Below are positions 7,781-20,009 of a stretch of 64,000 nt of DNA, piece after piece. Source of the stretch: Pelagibius sp037652055 (GTDB lineage: Bacteria; Pseudomonadota; Alphaproteobacteria; Kiloniellales; Kiloniellaceae); NCBI RefSeq assembly GCF_037652055.1, contig NZ_JBBKAH010000014.1:62001-126000 (forward strand), read 5' to 3'. The position numbers were made by a program, and so were the translations under genes. The notes beneath the pieces are model-generated. The model was not told the DNA's origin. It saw only the letters and a list, made by a program, of their open reading frames with translations, and did no database searches. Position 1 is the first letter of the stretch. The number at the start of each line of letters is the position of its first letter.

Positions 7781-8482
7781 ATGAACACGCTTCCCTTCAC
7801 CCACCGTTTCATCGTCTTCGATGTCGACGGCACCCTGATCGACAGCCAGCACACGGTCGTCCACTGCATGACCCAGGCCTTCACGGCACGCGGCCTGCCG
7901 GCACCGGGCGCCGCGGCGATCCGCGCCACCATCGGCCTGAAGCTGGACATCGCACTGACCAGTCTGCTGCCTGACCCGCAGGCGGCCGATGCGCGCGCGC
8001 ACGCCGAGGCCCTGGTCGAGGGCTACCGCACCGCTTTTTTCGTGCTGCAGGACAGCCCGGGTCACGACGAGCCGCTGTTTCCCGGCACCCTGGAACTCCT
8101 GGAGGCCCTGAGCCATCCCGACCTCTTCCTCGGCATCGCCACCGGCAAGAACCGACGCGGGCTCAGCCGGGTGTTGGCGCGCCACGACCTCGAGAGCCGC
8201 TTTCACAACCTGAAGACCGCCGACGACGGTCCCGGCAAGCCGCATCCCCATCTGCTGGAGGTGGCCATGGCGGAGGTTGGCGCCAGCCCGGCTGAAACCG
8301 TTATGATCGGCGATACGACCTACGACATCGAGATGGCCCGCGCGGCCGGCTGCGTGGCTGTCGGGGTCGCCTGGGGCAACCACCCGGAGGAGCGCCTGCA
8401 TGCCGCTGGTGCCCACTGTGTCATCGGGCATTTTTCGGAGCTGGAGCAGGAGCTTGTCCGCCTGAGCGGAGAGCGCGTATGA
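7781..8482 (+). CDS. HAD-IA family hydrolase (phosphoglycolate phosphatase-like)
   Basis: A 233-residue haloacid-dehalogenase-type phosphatase. Motif I is FDVDGTLID with nucleophile D14 and acid/base D16, motif II is the IATGKNRRG region, a conserved lysine lies in GKPHP, and motif IV is MIGDTTYDIEMARAAG. An alpha-helical C1 cap lies between motifs I and II. Family members dephosphorylate phosphoglycolate or other small phosphate monoesters. The stop codon overlaps the AsmA start (ATGA), so the two are translationally coupled. The substrate is not certain. Confidence 0.88.
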   Translation: MNTLPFTHRFIVFDVDGTLIDSQHTVVHCMTQAFTARGLPAPGAAAIRATIGLKLDIALTSLLPDPQAADARAHAEALVEGYRTAFFVLQDSPGHDEPLFPGTLELLEALSHPDLFLGIATGKNRRGLSRVLARHDLESRFHNLKTADDGPGKPHPHLLEVAMAEVGASPAETVMIGDTTYDIEMARAAGCVAVGVAWGNHPEERLHAAGAHCVIGHFSELEQELVRLSGERV

Positions 8483-10590
8483 AGAAGAGGCGCGGCCGGC
8501 TGCGGCGGCTGCTCACCGTTGTGACGGCCCTCGTCGTGGCGGTCCTGGTGGCCGCCTACGCGATGATCTCCTCCTTGGACGTGCAGCAGCTGGCCGGCCT
8601 GGCCAAGCGCGAGGTCAAGGCCGCCACGGGCCGGGACCTTGCCGTCGATGGTCCGGCGTCGCTGCGGGTTTCCCTGGTGCCTTCCATCGACCTGCAGGAC
8701 CTGCGGCTCGCCAACGCGCCCTGGGGCAGCCGCCCCGACATGGCGACCCTCGACCGCCTGGAGGTCGAGGTCGCGTTGCTGCCGCTGTTGTGGGGCGAGG
8801 TCGTGGTGAAGCGCCTGGTGGCGGTGGAGCCGGACATCCTGCTGGAGACCGACGCGCAAGGCCGCGGCAACTGGGAGTTCGAGACGGCGGCGCCCATACC
8901 CGAAACCGCGCCGGCCGTGGACGAGCCGGACTCCGTGACCGTGCCGGACGTCCAGGCTTTCCGCATCGAGGGCGGACAGCTCACGGTGCGCGACGCCGCT
9001 TCCGGCGAGGTCCTGCAGCTTGCGGTCGGGCAGGTCGTGGGCTCGGTCCCTGCCGGTGGCGGCCAGCGCAACCTCCTCTTTGAGGCCGCCTACAACGGCA
9101 ACCCCTTCAGCGTGGAAGGCAGCTATCCGGGCCTGGCGGCCCTGCTGTCGGGGGCCTCTGCGCCCCTCGACCTGACATTCATCGCCGGCGGCACGACCGT
9201 GACGGCCAAGGGGCAGGCGGGCGACCTCACGGGCGATTGGACGGCGGATCTGGCCGTCACGGCCGAAGGCGAGAGCCTGGCCGGGCTGTCTCCCTTCGTC
9301 GGCAGCGAGCTGCCGGCCTTGGGGCCCTTCGAACTCACTAGTGAGTTTAAGGGTGGTAATCAAATCATTGAATTAAATGGATTGCGACTTGTCGTTGGCG
9401 GCAGCGATCTGGCCGGAAACGCGACCCTGTCGCTGGCCGGCGAGCGTCCGGCGCTGAAGGCGGCGCTGGTCTCCAAGCTGCTCGATCTGGCCGATGTCAC
9501 GGGCCGCACGGGCGATGGCGATGGCGCCTCCGGCGGCGGCAGCGCCGGCGGCCCGGCCCGGGTGTTTCCCGACACGCCACTGCCGCTGGAGGCGCTGCGC
9601 GCCGCCGACGCAGAGGTGAAGCTCAGCGTCGAGCGCCTGCGGATCGCCGGCATCATCCTGGAAGCGGTCGAGGCACCGCTGGTGCTGAAGGACGGCAACC
9701 TGACGGTCGATCCCTTGGCCGCCAGGCTGGCGGGCGGTCCCGTAGGCGGGCGCCTGGCGGTGGCGGCCGGCGAGGCAGAGCCGGGGGTCGCCCTGACCCT
9801 CAAGGGCCAGGACATCGACTTCGGCGACCTGCTGCGCCAGGCGGAGGTCAGCGACGAGGTCGGTGGCGCGCTGGCGCTCGACATCGACCTGAAGGGGCGC
9901 GGCGCCAGCCCGCACGCCATCGCTGCCGGGCTGGGCGGCCACGTTCAGGCGGTCTCCCAGGACGGCACCCTCGACAACAACCTGCTGCGCTTCTTCAGCG
10001 TGGGTCTGGGCGACATTACCGGGCCGCTGTTCGGCGGCAGCGACCGCACCCGGCTGGAGTGCTTCGTCACCCGCTTCGACATCGAGAAGGGGCAGGCCAA
10101 GAGCCGGGCCCTGGTGCTCGACAGCGGCGCCTTCGCGCTCGCCGGGCGGGGCGGCATCGACCTCGGCGCGGAGCGGGTGAGCCTCGCCTTCGACACCCAG
10201 ACCAGCCAGCCGAGCCTCGCCAGCCTGGCGGTGCCGTTCCGCGTGACGGGACCGCTGGCCGCCCCTTCGGTGGTGCCCGATCCGATCGGCGCCGCGGTGG
10301 GCGTGGTCGGCACGGCGGGCGACGTGGCCAAGACCGGCGCCAACATCGTCGGCGGCGCGGTCGACGCTGTCGGTGGTCTCTTCGGCACCGGCCCGATCAT
10401 CGGCCAGATCGGCAGCGACCAGACCCTCTGCGGCGAGGCGCTGGCGGTCCTCGGGCAGAATAGCGGCGCCGACAGCGGCACGGCCACCCAGCCGAAATCC
10501 TCCGGCGGTCTCGTCGATGATGTCGGCGACGCGGTGAAGGGGGCCGGCGAGGGCATCGAGAAAGGCTTGAAGAGCCTGTTCGGCAACTGA
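8479..10590 (+). CDS. AsmA family protein
   Basis: A 703-residue envelope protein. A basic N-terminus (MKKRRGRLRRLL) is followed by one transmembrane helix, then the AsmA N-terminal domain with LAVDGPASLRVSLVPSIDLQDL and a LLPLLWGEVVVKRL motif typical of the family. The remainder is repetitive beta-rich sequence, with a late region VPFRVTGPLAAPSVVPDP matching the conserved AsmA C-terminal part. A Gly/Ser-rich linker lies near residues 350-358. AsmA-like proteins are periplasmic bridge-like proteins linked to phospholipid transport and outer-membrane homeostasis. It overlaps the HAD gene and is followed 30 bp later by the Atp12 gene. Confidence 0.88.
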   Translation: MKKRRGRLRRLLTVVTALVVAVLVAAYAMISSLDVQQLAGLAKREVKAATGRDLAVDGPASLRVSLVPSIDLQDLRLANAPWGSRPDMATLDRLEVEVALLPLLWGEVVVKRLVAVEPDILLETDAQGRGNWEFETAAPIPETAPAVDEPDSVTVPDVQAFRIEGGQLTVRDAASGEVLQLAVGQVVGSVPAGGGQRNLLFEAAYNGNPFSVEGSYPGLAALLSGASAPLDLTFIAGGTTVTAKGQAGDLTGDWTADLAVTAEGESLAGLSPFVGSELPALGPFELTSEFKGGNQIIELNGLRLVVGGSDLAGNATLSLAGERPALKAALVSKLLDLADVTGRTGDGDGASGGGSAGGPARVFPDTPLPLEALRAADAEVKLSVERLRIAGIILEAVEAPLVLKDGNLTVDPLAARLAGGPVGGRLAVAAGEAEPGVALTLKGQDIDFGDLLRQAEVSDEVGGALALDIDLKGRGASPHAIAAGLGGHVQAVSQDGTLDNNLLRFFSVGLGDITGPLFGGSDRTRLECFVTRFDIEKGQAKSRALVLDSGAFALAGRGGIDLGAERVSLAFDTQTSQPSLASLAVPFRVTGPLAAPSVVPDPIGAAVGVVGTAGDVAKTGANIVGGAVDAVGGLFGTGPIIGQIGSDQTLCGEALAVLGQNSGADSGTATQPKSSGGLVDDVGDAVKGAGEGIEKGLKSLFGN

Positions 10591-10620
10591 TATTCAGCCG
10601 GACACCGATCCGCAGGCACC

Positions 10621-11340
10621 ATGCAGCAGAAAATCAAACGCTTCTACAAGACGGCCAGCGCCGCGCCCGTTCCCGATTTGCCCGCGGGCGGCGGCTTCAC
10701 GGTGCTGCTCGACGGCCGCCCGCTGCGCACCCCGAGCAAGGCGCCGCTGGTGCTGCCGGGCGAGGCGCTGGCGGCCGCGATCGCCGCGGAATGGCAGCGC
10801 CAGGAGGGCGAGGTCGTCCCCCAGGCCATGCCGCTGAACGCCCTGGCCTGCACGGCGATCGACGTGGTGCGTCCGCAGCGCGGTCAGATCGTTGAAGACC
10901 TGGTCGGCTTCGGCGGTCACGACCTGCTGTGCTACTGGACCGACGAAACCGGCGAACTGCTGCGCCGCCAGCAGCAGCAGTGGCAGCCGCTGCTCGACTG
11001 GACGGCGGGAGAACTCGGCGCGCCGCTGAGGAAGACCTGCGGGATCGTCTCCCAGGCACAGCCCGAAGAGAGCCTTCAGGCGTTGCGGCGCGCCATCCAG
11101 GCGCACGACGACCTCGCCTTGACGGGACTGGCCGCGGCGGCGAAGGCGGCCAGCTCGGTGATCCTCGGCCTGGCGCTGGCGCGGGGGCGTATCGATGCCG
11201 AGGAGGCCTTCCGGCTGTCGCAGCTGGACGAGCTCTATCAGGCCGAGCGCTGGGGCGAGGACGCGGAGGCGGCCGCGCGCCGCGAGGCCCTGCGCCAGGA
11301 GCTGGAAAGCGCCCGCGATTTCCTTGATCTACTCAGTTAG
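10621..11340 (+). CDS. ATP12 family F1-ATPase assembly chaperone
   Basis: A 239-residue protein matching the alphaproteobacterial/mitochondrial Atp12 family. It begins with KRFYKTASAAPV, followed by FTVLLDGRPLRTPSKAPL, the LAAAIAAEWQRQ segment, MPLNALACTAID and HDLLCYWTDE, all in family order. The C-terminal helical domain contains SSVILGLALARGRI and LDELYQAERWGED. Atp12 chaperones the alpha subunit during assembly of the F1 sector of ATP synthase. Its presence is a good taxonomic marker for Alphaproteobacteria. Confidence 0.93.
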   Translation: MQQKIKRFYKTASAAPVPDLPAGGGFTVLLDGRPLRTPSKAPLVLPGEALAAAIAAEWQRQEGEVVPQAMPLNALACTAIDVVRPQRGQIVEDLVGFGGHDLLCYWTDETGELLRRQQQQWQPLLDWTAGELGAPLRKTCGIVSQAQPEESLQALRRAIQAHDDLALTGLAAAAKAASSVILGLALARGRIDAEEAFRLSQLDELYQAERWGEDAEAAARREALRQELESARDFLDLLS

Positions 11341-11364
11341 AAAACTGAACTAATTATCTGATTT

Positions 11365-12414
11365 TCAGGAGATTTCGCGAGTTGCGGGCGGCTCCTGGGC
11401 GCCCCGCATCATGACCTCGGCGATGGCGGCGTAGGTCTTGGCCCAGGCCTGCTCCATCGCCGGGGTGAAGGCCCCTTGCAGGCCTTCCTTCAGGGTCCAC
11501 AGCAGGGCCTTGGCGACACTCTCGTAGTGACCGAAGCCGACGCCGTAATCGTTGTGGCGCTGGCCCATGATCTTCAGCGCCGGGACCAGCTTCTCGAAAC
11601 GATCGAGGCCGGCGACCACGGTCTTCAGCACCGACATGAGCTTCTTGCCCTGGTCGGCACCAGGTTTGGTCGGGTCGCCCTTGAACAGCTTGCTGGTGAT
11701 GGGGTCGATCTCGAAGAGCCGGGAGTAGAACAGGCCGGCGGCGTCGTCGGCGATGGGATCGACCAGCGCGAAGCTCTCCTGCACCAGGGCGATCTCCTTG
11801 GCTGTCAGGGGGGCCGTCAGGGCGGCCGTCGGGGCGGCCGTCACGGCGGCTGTCGGGGCCGCGCTCTTCAAGGCCCCGGCCGGCGTCTTGCCGGGTGCCG
11901 ATGCGGAGATGGAGGCGGTGGCGGCAATAGCCGCCGGCTTGGGGGCGGGACCCGGCCGGACGCTACGGCCCGGCTGCGGTCTGGCTTCCGCCACCGACTC
12001 CACCTCAGCATCGGTGATCTTGGCGGATGTCGGCTGCTGGGCCGACGAACGAACGTCCTCTTCTGTGAGGGTGGCCAGGCGCTCGATGCGGCTGGCGAGG
12101 CTGGCGGCGATCTCGGCGATCTCCGCGGTGGTCTTGCCGGTCTGGGTGGCCAGCGACTTGACCTCGCCGGCGACCACGGCGAAGCCCTTGCCCGCCTCGC
12201 CGGCGCGCGCGGCCTCGATGGTGGCGTTCAGCGCCAGCATGTTGGTCTGCTTGGCGATGGCCTCGATCTGGCGGGCCATCTTGGCGACGTTGTCGACATC
12301 GGCACGCAAGTGCTCGATCTGCTCGGCGACGCCTTCTCCGGCGCCGGCCCCGGCACCCGCCCTTGACCCGGCGGCGGGTTTCGGCGCAGCAGAGCGGGCG
12401 GGGGCAGCACACAT
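11365..12414 (-). CDS. MCP signalling-tip / C-terminal globin fusion protein
   Basis: A 349-residue soluble protein with an unusual order of parts. Residues ~30-110 are the highly conserved cytoplasmic tip of methyl-accepting chemotaxis proteins, including AIAKQTNMLALNATIEAARA and GKGFAVVAGEVKSLA. Residues ~120-200 are a low-complexity Ala/Pro/Thr linker. Residues ~203-338 are a globin domain: LTAKEIALVQESF, FYSRLFEIDP, then GQRHNDYGVGFGHYESV, where H287 is the expected proximal (F8) haem ligand. Known globin-coupled sensors carry the globin at the N-terminus and a full MCP module after it; here the order is reversed and the MCP part is only the hairpin tip, with no membrane segment or HAMP. 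A good AGGA ribosome binding site precedes the ATG. It may be an oxygen/NO-sensing partner of chemoreceptor arrays, which is inference. Confidence 0.85.
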   Translation of the reverse strand: MCAAPARSAAPKPAAGSRAGAGAGAGEGVAEQIEHLRADVDNVAKMARQIEAIAKQTNMLALNATIEAARAGEAGKGFAVVAGEVKSLATQTGKTTAEIAEIAASLASRIERLATLTEEDVRSSAQQPTSAKITDAEVESVAEARPQPGRSVRPGPAPKPAAIAATASISASAPGKTPAGALKSAAPTAAVTAAPTAALTAPLTAKEIALVQESFALVDPIADDAAGLFYSRLFEIDPITSKLFKGDPTKPGADQGKKLMSVLKTVVAGLDRFEKLVPALKIMGQRHNDYGVGFGHYESVAKALLWTLKEGLQGAFTPAMEQAWAKTYAAIAEVMMRGAQEPPATREIS

Positions 12415-12626
12415 GGACAGGCTTCCTAGGAGAGGGGGCGGGGCCGGCAGGCCCGCCGGCGGGGAAACTCCCTGTGCATTTCTAAGGAAACGCCGTTAAC
12501 GACTTCCTAATGCTAAACAATTTGTCAGAATGACGCGGCGTCTTGCTGCGACTGCTCACTGGCTGGCTTCGCCGACGCGCACGTGGTATCAGCTTGCCAA
12601 AACCAAAAGCGGGGAAACGGGGCGTC

Positions 12627-14159
<1,533 letters not shown>

Positions 14160-14168
14160 GTCCTCCCC

Positions 14169-14804
14169 ATGCCCCTCAGGCTCTACGACGATCCGGATTC
14201 AGGAAACGGCTATAAGGTCCAGCTTTTGCTGGCTCTTTTGCAGGTTCCTCATAATTTAGTGGAGGTCAACGCGATCCAGGGCGAGACCCGCAAGGAAGCC
14301 TTCCTGGCAAAGAACCCCAACGGGCGCATTCCGCTGCTGGAACTGGAAGACGGCAGCTTCCTGCCGGAATCCAACGCGATCCTGTTCTATCTGGCCGAAG
14401 GGACTGCCTATCTGCCGGGCGATCGCCTGGGCCGGGCGAGAGCGCTGCAGTGGATGTTCTTCGAGCAGTACAGCCACGAGCCCTACATTGCGGTGCTGCG
14501 CTTCTGGAAGCGGCACACCGGCAAGACGCCGGAGAACGAGCCGCTGTGGGCCGACAAGGAGAAGAAGGGCTACGACGCGCTGGCCGTGATGGAGAAGACG
14601 CTTGCGGGGCAGGACTGGCTGCTGGGGGCCGCGCCGTCGATCGCCGACGTCTCGCTCTACGCCTATACGCACGTCGCGGACCAGGGCGGCTTCGACCTGA
14701 CCCGTTATCCGGCGCTGCGCGCCTGGATCGAGCGCTTTCCGGCGCTGCCCGGCTACAAGCCCTTTTCCGGGCGGCTGAAGGACACCGACGACCGCAAGAT
14801 TTGA
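14169..14804 (+). CDS. Glutathione S-transferase family protein
   Basis: A 211-residue GST. The N-terminal thioredoxin-like domain contains LRLYDDPDSGNGYKVQLLLA, the cis-proline region NGRIPLLEL and the glutathione-contacting LPESNAILFYLA. The C-terminal helical domain carries the conserved N-capping-type segment APSIADVSLYAYTHVA. It starts nine bases after pccB and precedes pccA, so it probably rides in the carboxylase operon. Its substrate is unknown; detoxification of reactive acyl or electrophilic intermediates is a guess. Confidence 0.88.
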   Translation: MPLRLYDDPDSGNGYKVQLLLALLQVPHNLVEVNAIQGETRKEAFLAKNPNGRIPLLELEDGSFLPESNAILFYLAEGTAYLPGDRLGRARALQWMFFEQYSHEPYIAVLRFWKRHTGKTPENEPLWADKEKKGYDALAVMEKTLAGQDWLLGAAPSIADVSLYAYTHVADQGGFDLTRYPALRAWIERFPALPGYKPFSGRLKDTDDRKI

Positions 14805-14869
14805 ACTAGAAAATGCAAAGGCGCCGGGGGTGGCGGCGGCCGGCAATAAAAACGAGGCTTTAGGGACGG

Positions 14870-16876
<2,007 letters not shown>

Positions 16877-16938
16877 GGCCGGAAGCCGGGGAAGGCGGGG
16901 CAGTGCCGCAGGCTTGCAGTGCCCTTCGCCTCACTTCA

Positions 16939-17027
16939 CTGTCATCCCAGGGCTTGACCCCGGGATCCAATGCCAGCGCCGCTTGCTGAGGCCAATGGGT
17001 CCCGGCATCAAGTGCCGGGACGACAGT
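16939..17027. repeat. Imperfect inverted-repeat intergenic element
   Basis: Two ~32-bp arms face each other around a short GC-rich spacer: the left arm starts ACTGTCATCCCAGGGCTTGA, and the right arm, read on the minus strand, starts ACTGTCGTCCCGGCACTTGA. The GTCATCCC...CTTGACCCGGGATCCA pattern resembles the short palindromic intergenic repeats widespread in alphaproteobacterial genomes. It lies between pccA and a small conserved gene and could act as a transcript-stabilising hairpin or terminator. I see only one copy in this window. Confidence 0.65.
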
Positions 17028-17068
17028 TGCGGCTGTGGATTGGATTCTGTCCCTTTTTTAGGTTGGAC

Positions 17069-17506
17069 ATGGAACATCTCGACCGCCCGACCGAGGAACT
17101 CTGGGACGAGCGCCGCCTGTGGTTCGAGGAGCAGGACGCCGCGCACGCCCGGCATGGCACCCAGTCGCCCAGCGAGCAGGCCTGCGCCCTCATGATCGAC
17201 CTGCAGGCGGTGTTCTGCGCCGGTGCTTGGGCGGCGGCGGTGATCCTCGCCTGCGCGGTGACCGAAGCCCAGGGCGGCTCCAAGCGCGAGAGCCTGCCGG
17301 GGGTGGCCGACGCCGACTACCGCTGGCTGCGCGCCCTGCGCAACCGGCTCAGCCACGAGAACCGCAACGATCCCGAACTGACCGTCGAGGACCAGTGGCT
17401 GCGCCGCGACCTCTGGGAGCAGCGCGCCCGCCGCGCGGTGGCCATCGCCTTCGCCGCGCTTTATCCTGCCGCCGGCAAGACCGCCCACCGTGAGGAGGAT
17501 GCATGA
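17069..17506 (+). CDS. Hypothetical protein
   Basis: A 145-residue protein, chosen to start at the ATG at 17069 (MEHLDRPTEELWDERR); an open frame upstream runs through the intergenic repeat and is unlikely to be coding. It is mainly helical and charged, with a hydrophobic helix AGAWAAAVILACAVTEA and a RALRNRLSHEN segment reminiscent of small abortive-infection or HEPN-like helical proteins, though the resemblance is too weak to assign. The stop overlaps the acylphosphatase start by 4 bp, so the two are coupled. Function unknown. Confidence 0.7.
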   Translation: MEHLDRPTEELWDERRLWFEEQDAAHARHGTQSPSEQACALMIDLQAVFCAGAWAAAVILACAVTEAQGGSKRESLPGVADADYRWLRALRNRLSHENRNDPELTVEDQWLRRDLWEQRARRAVAIAFAALYPAAGKTAHREEDA

Positions 17507-17781
17507 CCACGACGCTGCGCGTCGTCATTTCCGGCCGGGTCCAGGGCGTGTGGTACCGCGCCTGGACCGAGCAGCAGGCCAAGGCGCTGGGGCTCCACGG
17601 CTGGGTGCGCAACCGCCGCGACGGCAGCGTCGAGGCGGTGATCTCCGGGCCGCCGGACGTCGTCGAGACCATGCTGGCGGCGTTCTGGGAAGGCCCGGAT
17701 CTCGCCCGGGTGACGGCGGTGGAACAGCACCCGCACGTTGAGGCCGTGGCGCCGGGATTCGAGGTACGGCAGACGACCTGA
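17503..17781 (+). CDS. acyP: Acylphosphatase
   Basis: A 92-residue single-domain acylphosphatase of normal family length. The signature is GRVQGVWYRAW with catalytic R19, followed by GLHGWVRNRRDGSVEAVISG with N37, the residue that orients the water nucleophile. The family hydrolyses acyl phosphates such as 1,3-bisphosphoglycerate or acetyl phosphate in the cytoplasm. It overlaps the upstream hypothetical gene (ATGA). Confidence 0.94.
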   Translation: MTTTLRVVISGRVQGVWYRAWTEQQAKALGLHGWVRNRRDGSVEAVISGPPDVVETMLAAFWEGPDLARVTAVEQHPHVEAVAPGFEVRQTT

Positions 17782-17847
17782 CCTTCCGTTAACTTCTCTT
17801 TTGTTTTTTCGGCCATAGGTTGTCCCAAACGCCACGGGACACAGGGC

Positions 17848-20001
17848 ATGATCGCGGTCGAACTCTTTGGCTCTGATTGCGGCGGCGCCGTCCACTGCGC
17901 TTACGACGACGGTCGGGAAGACTGGAAGGTTCTGCCATTTCGCGACGACCTCTGCCAGGAGGTCCGGCGTGTCGGAACCCAGCGGTTCCTGGCGCGGGGG
18001 CAGCGCAAGCTGGCGCTGTACGACGCCGAGGAACGGCGGCTCGTCGGCATCCTGCCTTTTGGCCACAGCCGGCGCGTCACGATCTCGCAATACGGCGACC
18101 GGATCGTCCTGTCGGGCCAGGTCTGCGAGGGACGCAATGGCCTGGCAGTTTACGACGCGGCCGATCTGAAGGAGGTGCTGCGTATCGAAGATCCGGCGCT
18201 CGTATATGTGGCACCGGTCTATGAACAGAGCGACGGTACCCTCGTCGCCGGGGGACGCAGGGCGCAGGACGGCTGCCAGGTGACCTATCTCATCCGTCGT
18301 GGTGAGGCCGGGCGTTCCGCGATGAAGCTGGTAGGGGACAGGGGTCCGCAGGCCCCCGGCAGCAAGTGCTGGCTCGACCCGAGCGGACGCCGCCTAGCTG
18401 CGCTGTCGGCCGCGCGCGTTGAGCGGCAGCCTGAGAGGCGGCCGAAAACCTATGGCATTGTCATCGATATTTGGAATGTCGATACGCTCGAAATCGAGGG
18501 TTCTGTGGTGGTCGACCGCCTGGCACCGCAGCTGCATCATTTCTACTGGGGGCAGGACCGCTACCGGCGTGGCGATGCCAATGCCGAAGCCTGGCGGGAC
18601 TACCTGGATGGGATCGAACAGGCGACGCGGTCCGAAGCCCTGGCGACCAATCTATTCCGGCTGGAGGGGGAGGATCGCGACCGATGCGCGAAACTGCGTG
18701 CCTTCGCCGTCGACTTCCTGCGTGACACCTTGAAAGACTTGACCTGGGAACCCGATGGAGGAGCCTTCTGGGTCCTGTTCTCCTCGGGCATCCTGCGGCG
18801 TGTCACACTCGAGGGTTCACTCTCGCCGCGCTACATCATCGAGCGCTTCGCCACACCGCCCGCGCTCGGTGCCAGGCGGTGGGACGCCTTTCCGCCCTGG
18901 AAGCGCCAGCTACCGTGGGAAGTCGCCTGTCTTTCCGACAATTGCCTGGAGATTGTCGGCTTCCAACCCGACGCCCATGACAGTAGGTGCAGGGTCAGGT
19001 TCGATCCGCGTGAGCTTGGCGCGAGAGCCAACCGATTGCGCCGCTTCTTGCCCAAGGCGTTATGGCGGTCCTATGACCGCCACATCCTGCGCGAGGGTGA
19101 CGATGGCTACGTTGCCCTGCCACCGGGCCGTACGGCCGAAATGACCTCCGATCTGGTGCAGCAACGGCGCGCCTTCGAGCTGGAGATGATCGAAACGGAA
19201 GTTCCACTCGCCAGCCTGTCCGGTGAAGATTGCATTGCCGCTCTCGACTGGCTGAAAGCCGCGATAGCCGAGCGCTTTCCGGAGTTGGTCTGTTACATCT
19301 GGTTTCGTCCGGTCTTCGTGCTGCCGACCCCGGCAAGCGATGGCGCCGCCACTCTGCGGCGCCTGGACGAAGTGGCCTTCTTCGCCCGGCTGGCCGAAGA
19401 AATTCCCGAGGCCGCGCCGTCCTTGGAGCGCCTGCTCGACGCTTACCTGGATGCAGCTGCGAATCTGTCACCGCCGGTCGGAAACGATTTCTATGGCCCG
19501 GACGAAGAAACGCCGGCAATGGTGCACGCGCTGAAGGCGCTCATCCTGCTCGAACCGCTGTGCACTGCGACCTTGCGCCGTTTCATCCTGAGCAGCGATA
19601 TCGAGCACGCAGGCTGCCTGAACCATGAAATCGCGCGAGTCTTCAATGAAGCGAACGGCTGGCGCGATCCCGATGCTCTGAGTTTCGGCTACGCCTGGAT
19701 GGTTGCGCTATGGCGCGGGGGATCGAGTGCCTACGCGACGCTGTGGCACGATCTCGGGCTCGGGGTGGAAACCCAACTACGTCTTTCACCTGCGGAGTTC
19801 TGCCGGCTTCTCATGAAGGAGCTGGCAGACCAGCTGCGCGACGGCGCGGACGGGAACGACCTCTTCACTCCGGCCTCCTTCCTCACAGCGGTTGAAAAGG
19901 AGCTTGTCGACGGGACCACAGTCTTCGATTGCGAAGTCCGAGAGGCAATACAGCAGGTTTTGTCCAGAGAAGCCGGTAAGGACCTCGGGTTGTCGATTTA
20001 G
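17848..20001 (+). CDS. Large hypothetical protein, beta-rich N-terminal half
   Basis: A 717-residue protein of unknown family. The first ~370 residues have a repeating beta-strand pattern (FLARGQRKLALYDAEERRLV, YGDRIVLSGQVC, GIVIDIWNVDTLEIEG, FWVLFSSGILRRVTLEG) that looks like a degenerate WD/PQQ-type propeller. The second half is helical, with acidic and tryptophan-containing segments such as LDEVAFFARLAEEIPEAAP and LSFGYAWMVALW. There is no signal peptide or membrane helix, so it is probably cytoplasmic. The gene starts 66 bp after acylphosphatase, behind a short T-rich stretch, and is convergent with lipB. Its codon use looks slightly less GC-skewed than its neighbours. I cannot assign a function. 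Confidence 0.75.
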   Translation: MIAVELFGSDCGGAVHCAYDDGREDWKVLPFRDDLCQEVRRVGTQRFLARGQRKLALYDAEERRLVGILPFGHSRRVTISQYGDRIVLSGQVCEGRNGLAVYDAADLKEVLRIEDPALVYVAPVYEQSDGTLVAGGRRAQDGCQVTYLIRRGEAGRSAMKLVGDRGPQAPGSKCWLDPSGRRLAALSAARVERQPERRPKTYGIVIDIWNVDTLEIEGSVVVDRLAPQLHHFYWGQDRYRRGDANAEAWRDYLDGIEQATRSEALATNLFRLEGEDRDRCAKLRAFAVDFLRDTLKDLTWEPDGGAFWVLFSSGILRRVTLEGSLSPRYIIERFATPPALGARRWDAFPPWKRQLPWEVACLSDNCLEIVGFQPDAHDSRCRVRFDPRELGARANRLRRFLPKALWRSYDRHILREGDDGYVALPPGRTAEMTSDLVQQRRAFELEMIETEVPLASLSGEDCIAALDWLKAAIAERFPELVCYIWFRPVFVLPTPASDGAATLRRLDEVAFFARLAEEIPEAAPSLERLLDAYLDAAANLSPPVGNDFYGPDEETPAMVHALKALILLEPLCTATLRRFILSSDIEHAGCLNHEIARVFNEANGWRDPDALSFGYAWMVALWRGGSSAYATLWHDLGLGVETQLRLSPAEFCRLLMKELADQLRDGADGNDLFTPASFLTAVEKELVDGTTVFDCEVREAIQQVLSREAGKDLGLSI

Positions 20002-20009
20002 CCGTCGGG

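Noticed and set aside
7691..8431. Extension of the lipoprotein gene through the HAD gene on the minus strand
   Set aside because: The lipobox at the 7690 start is a natural N-terminus, and the HAD gene on the plus strand is well supported.
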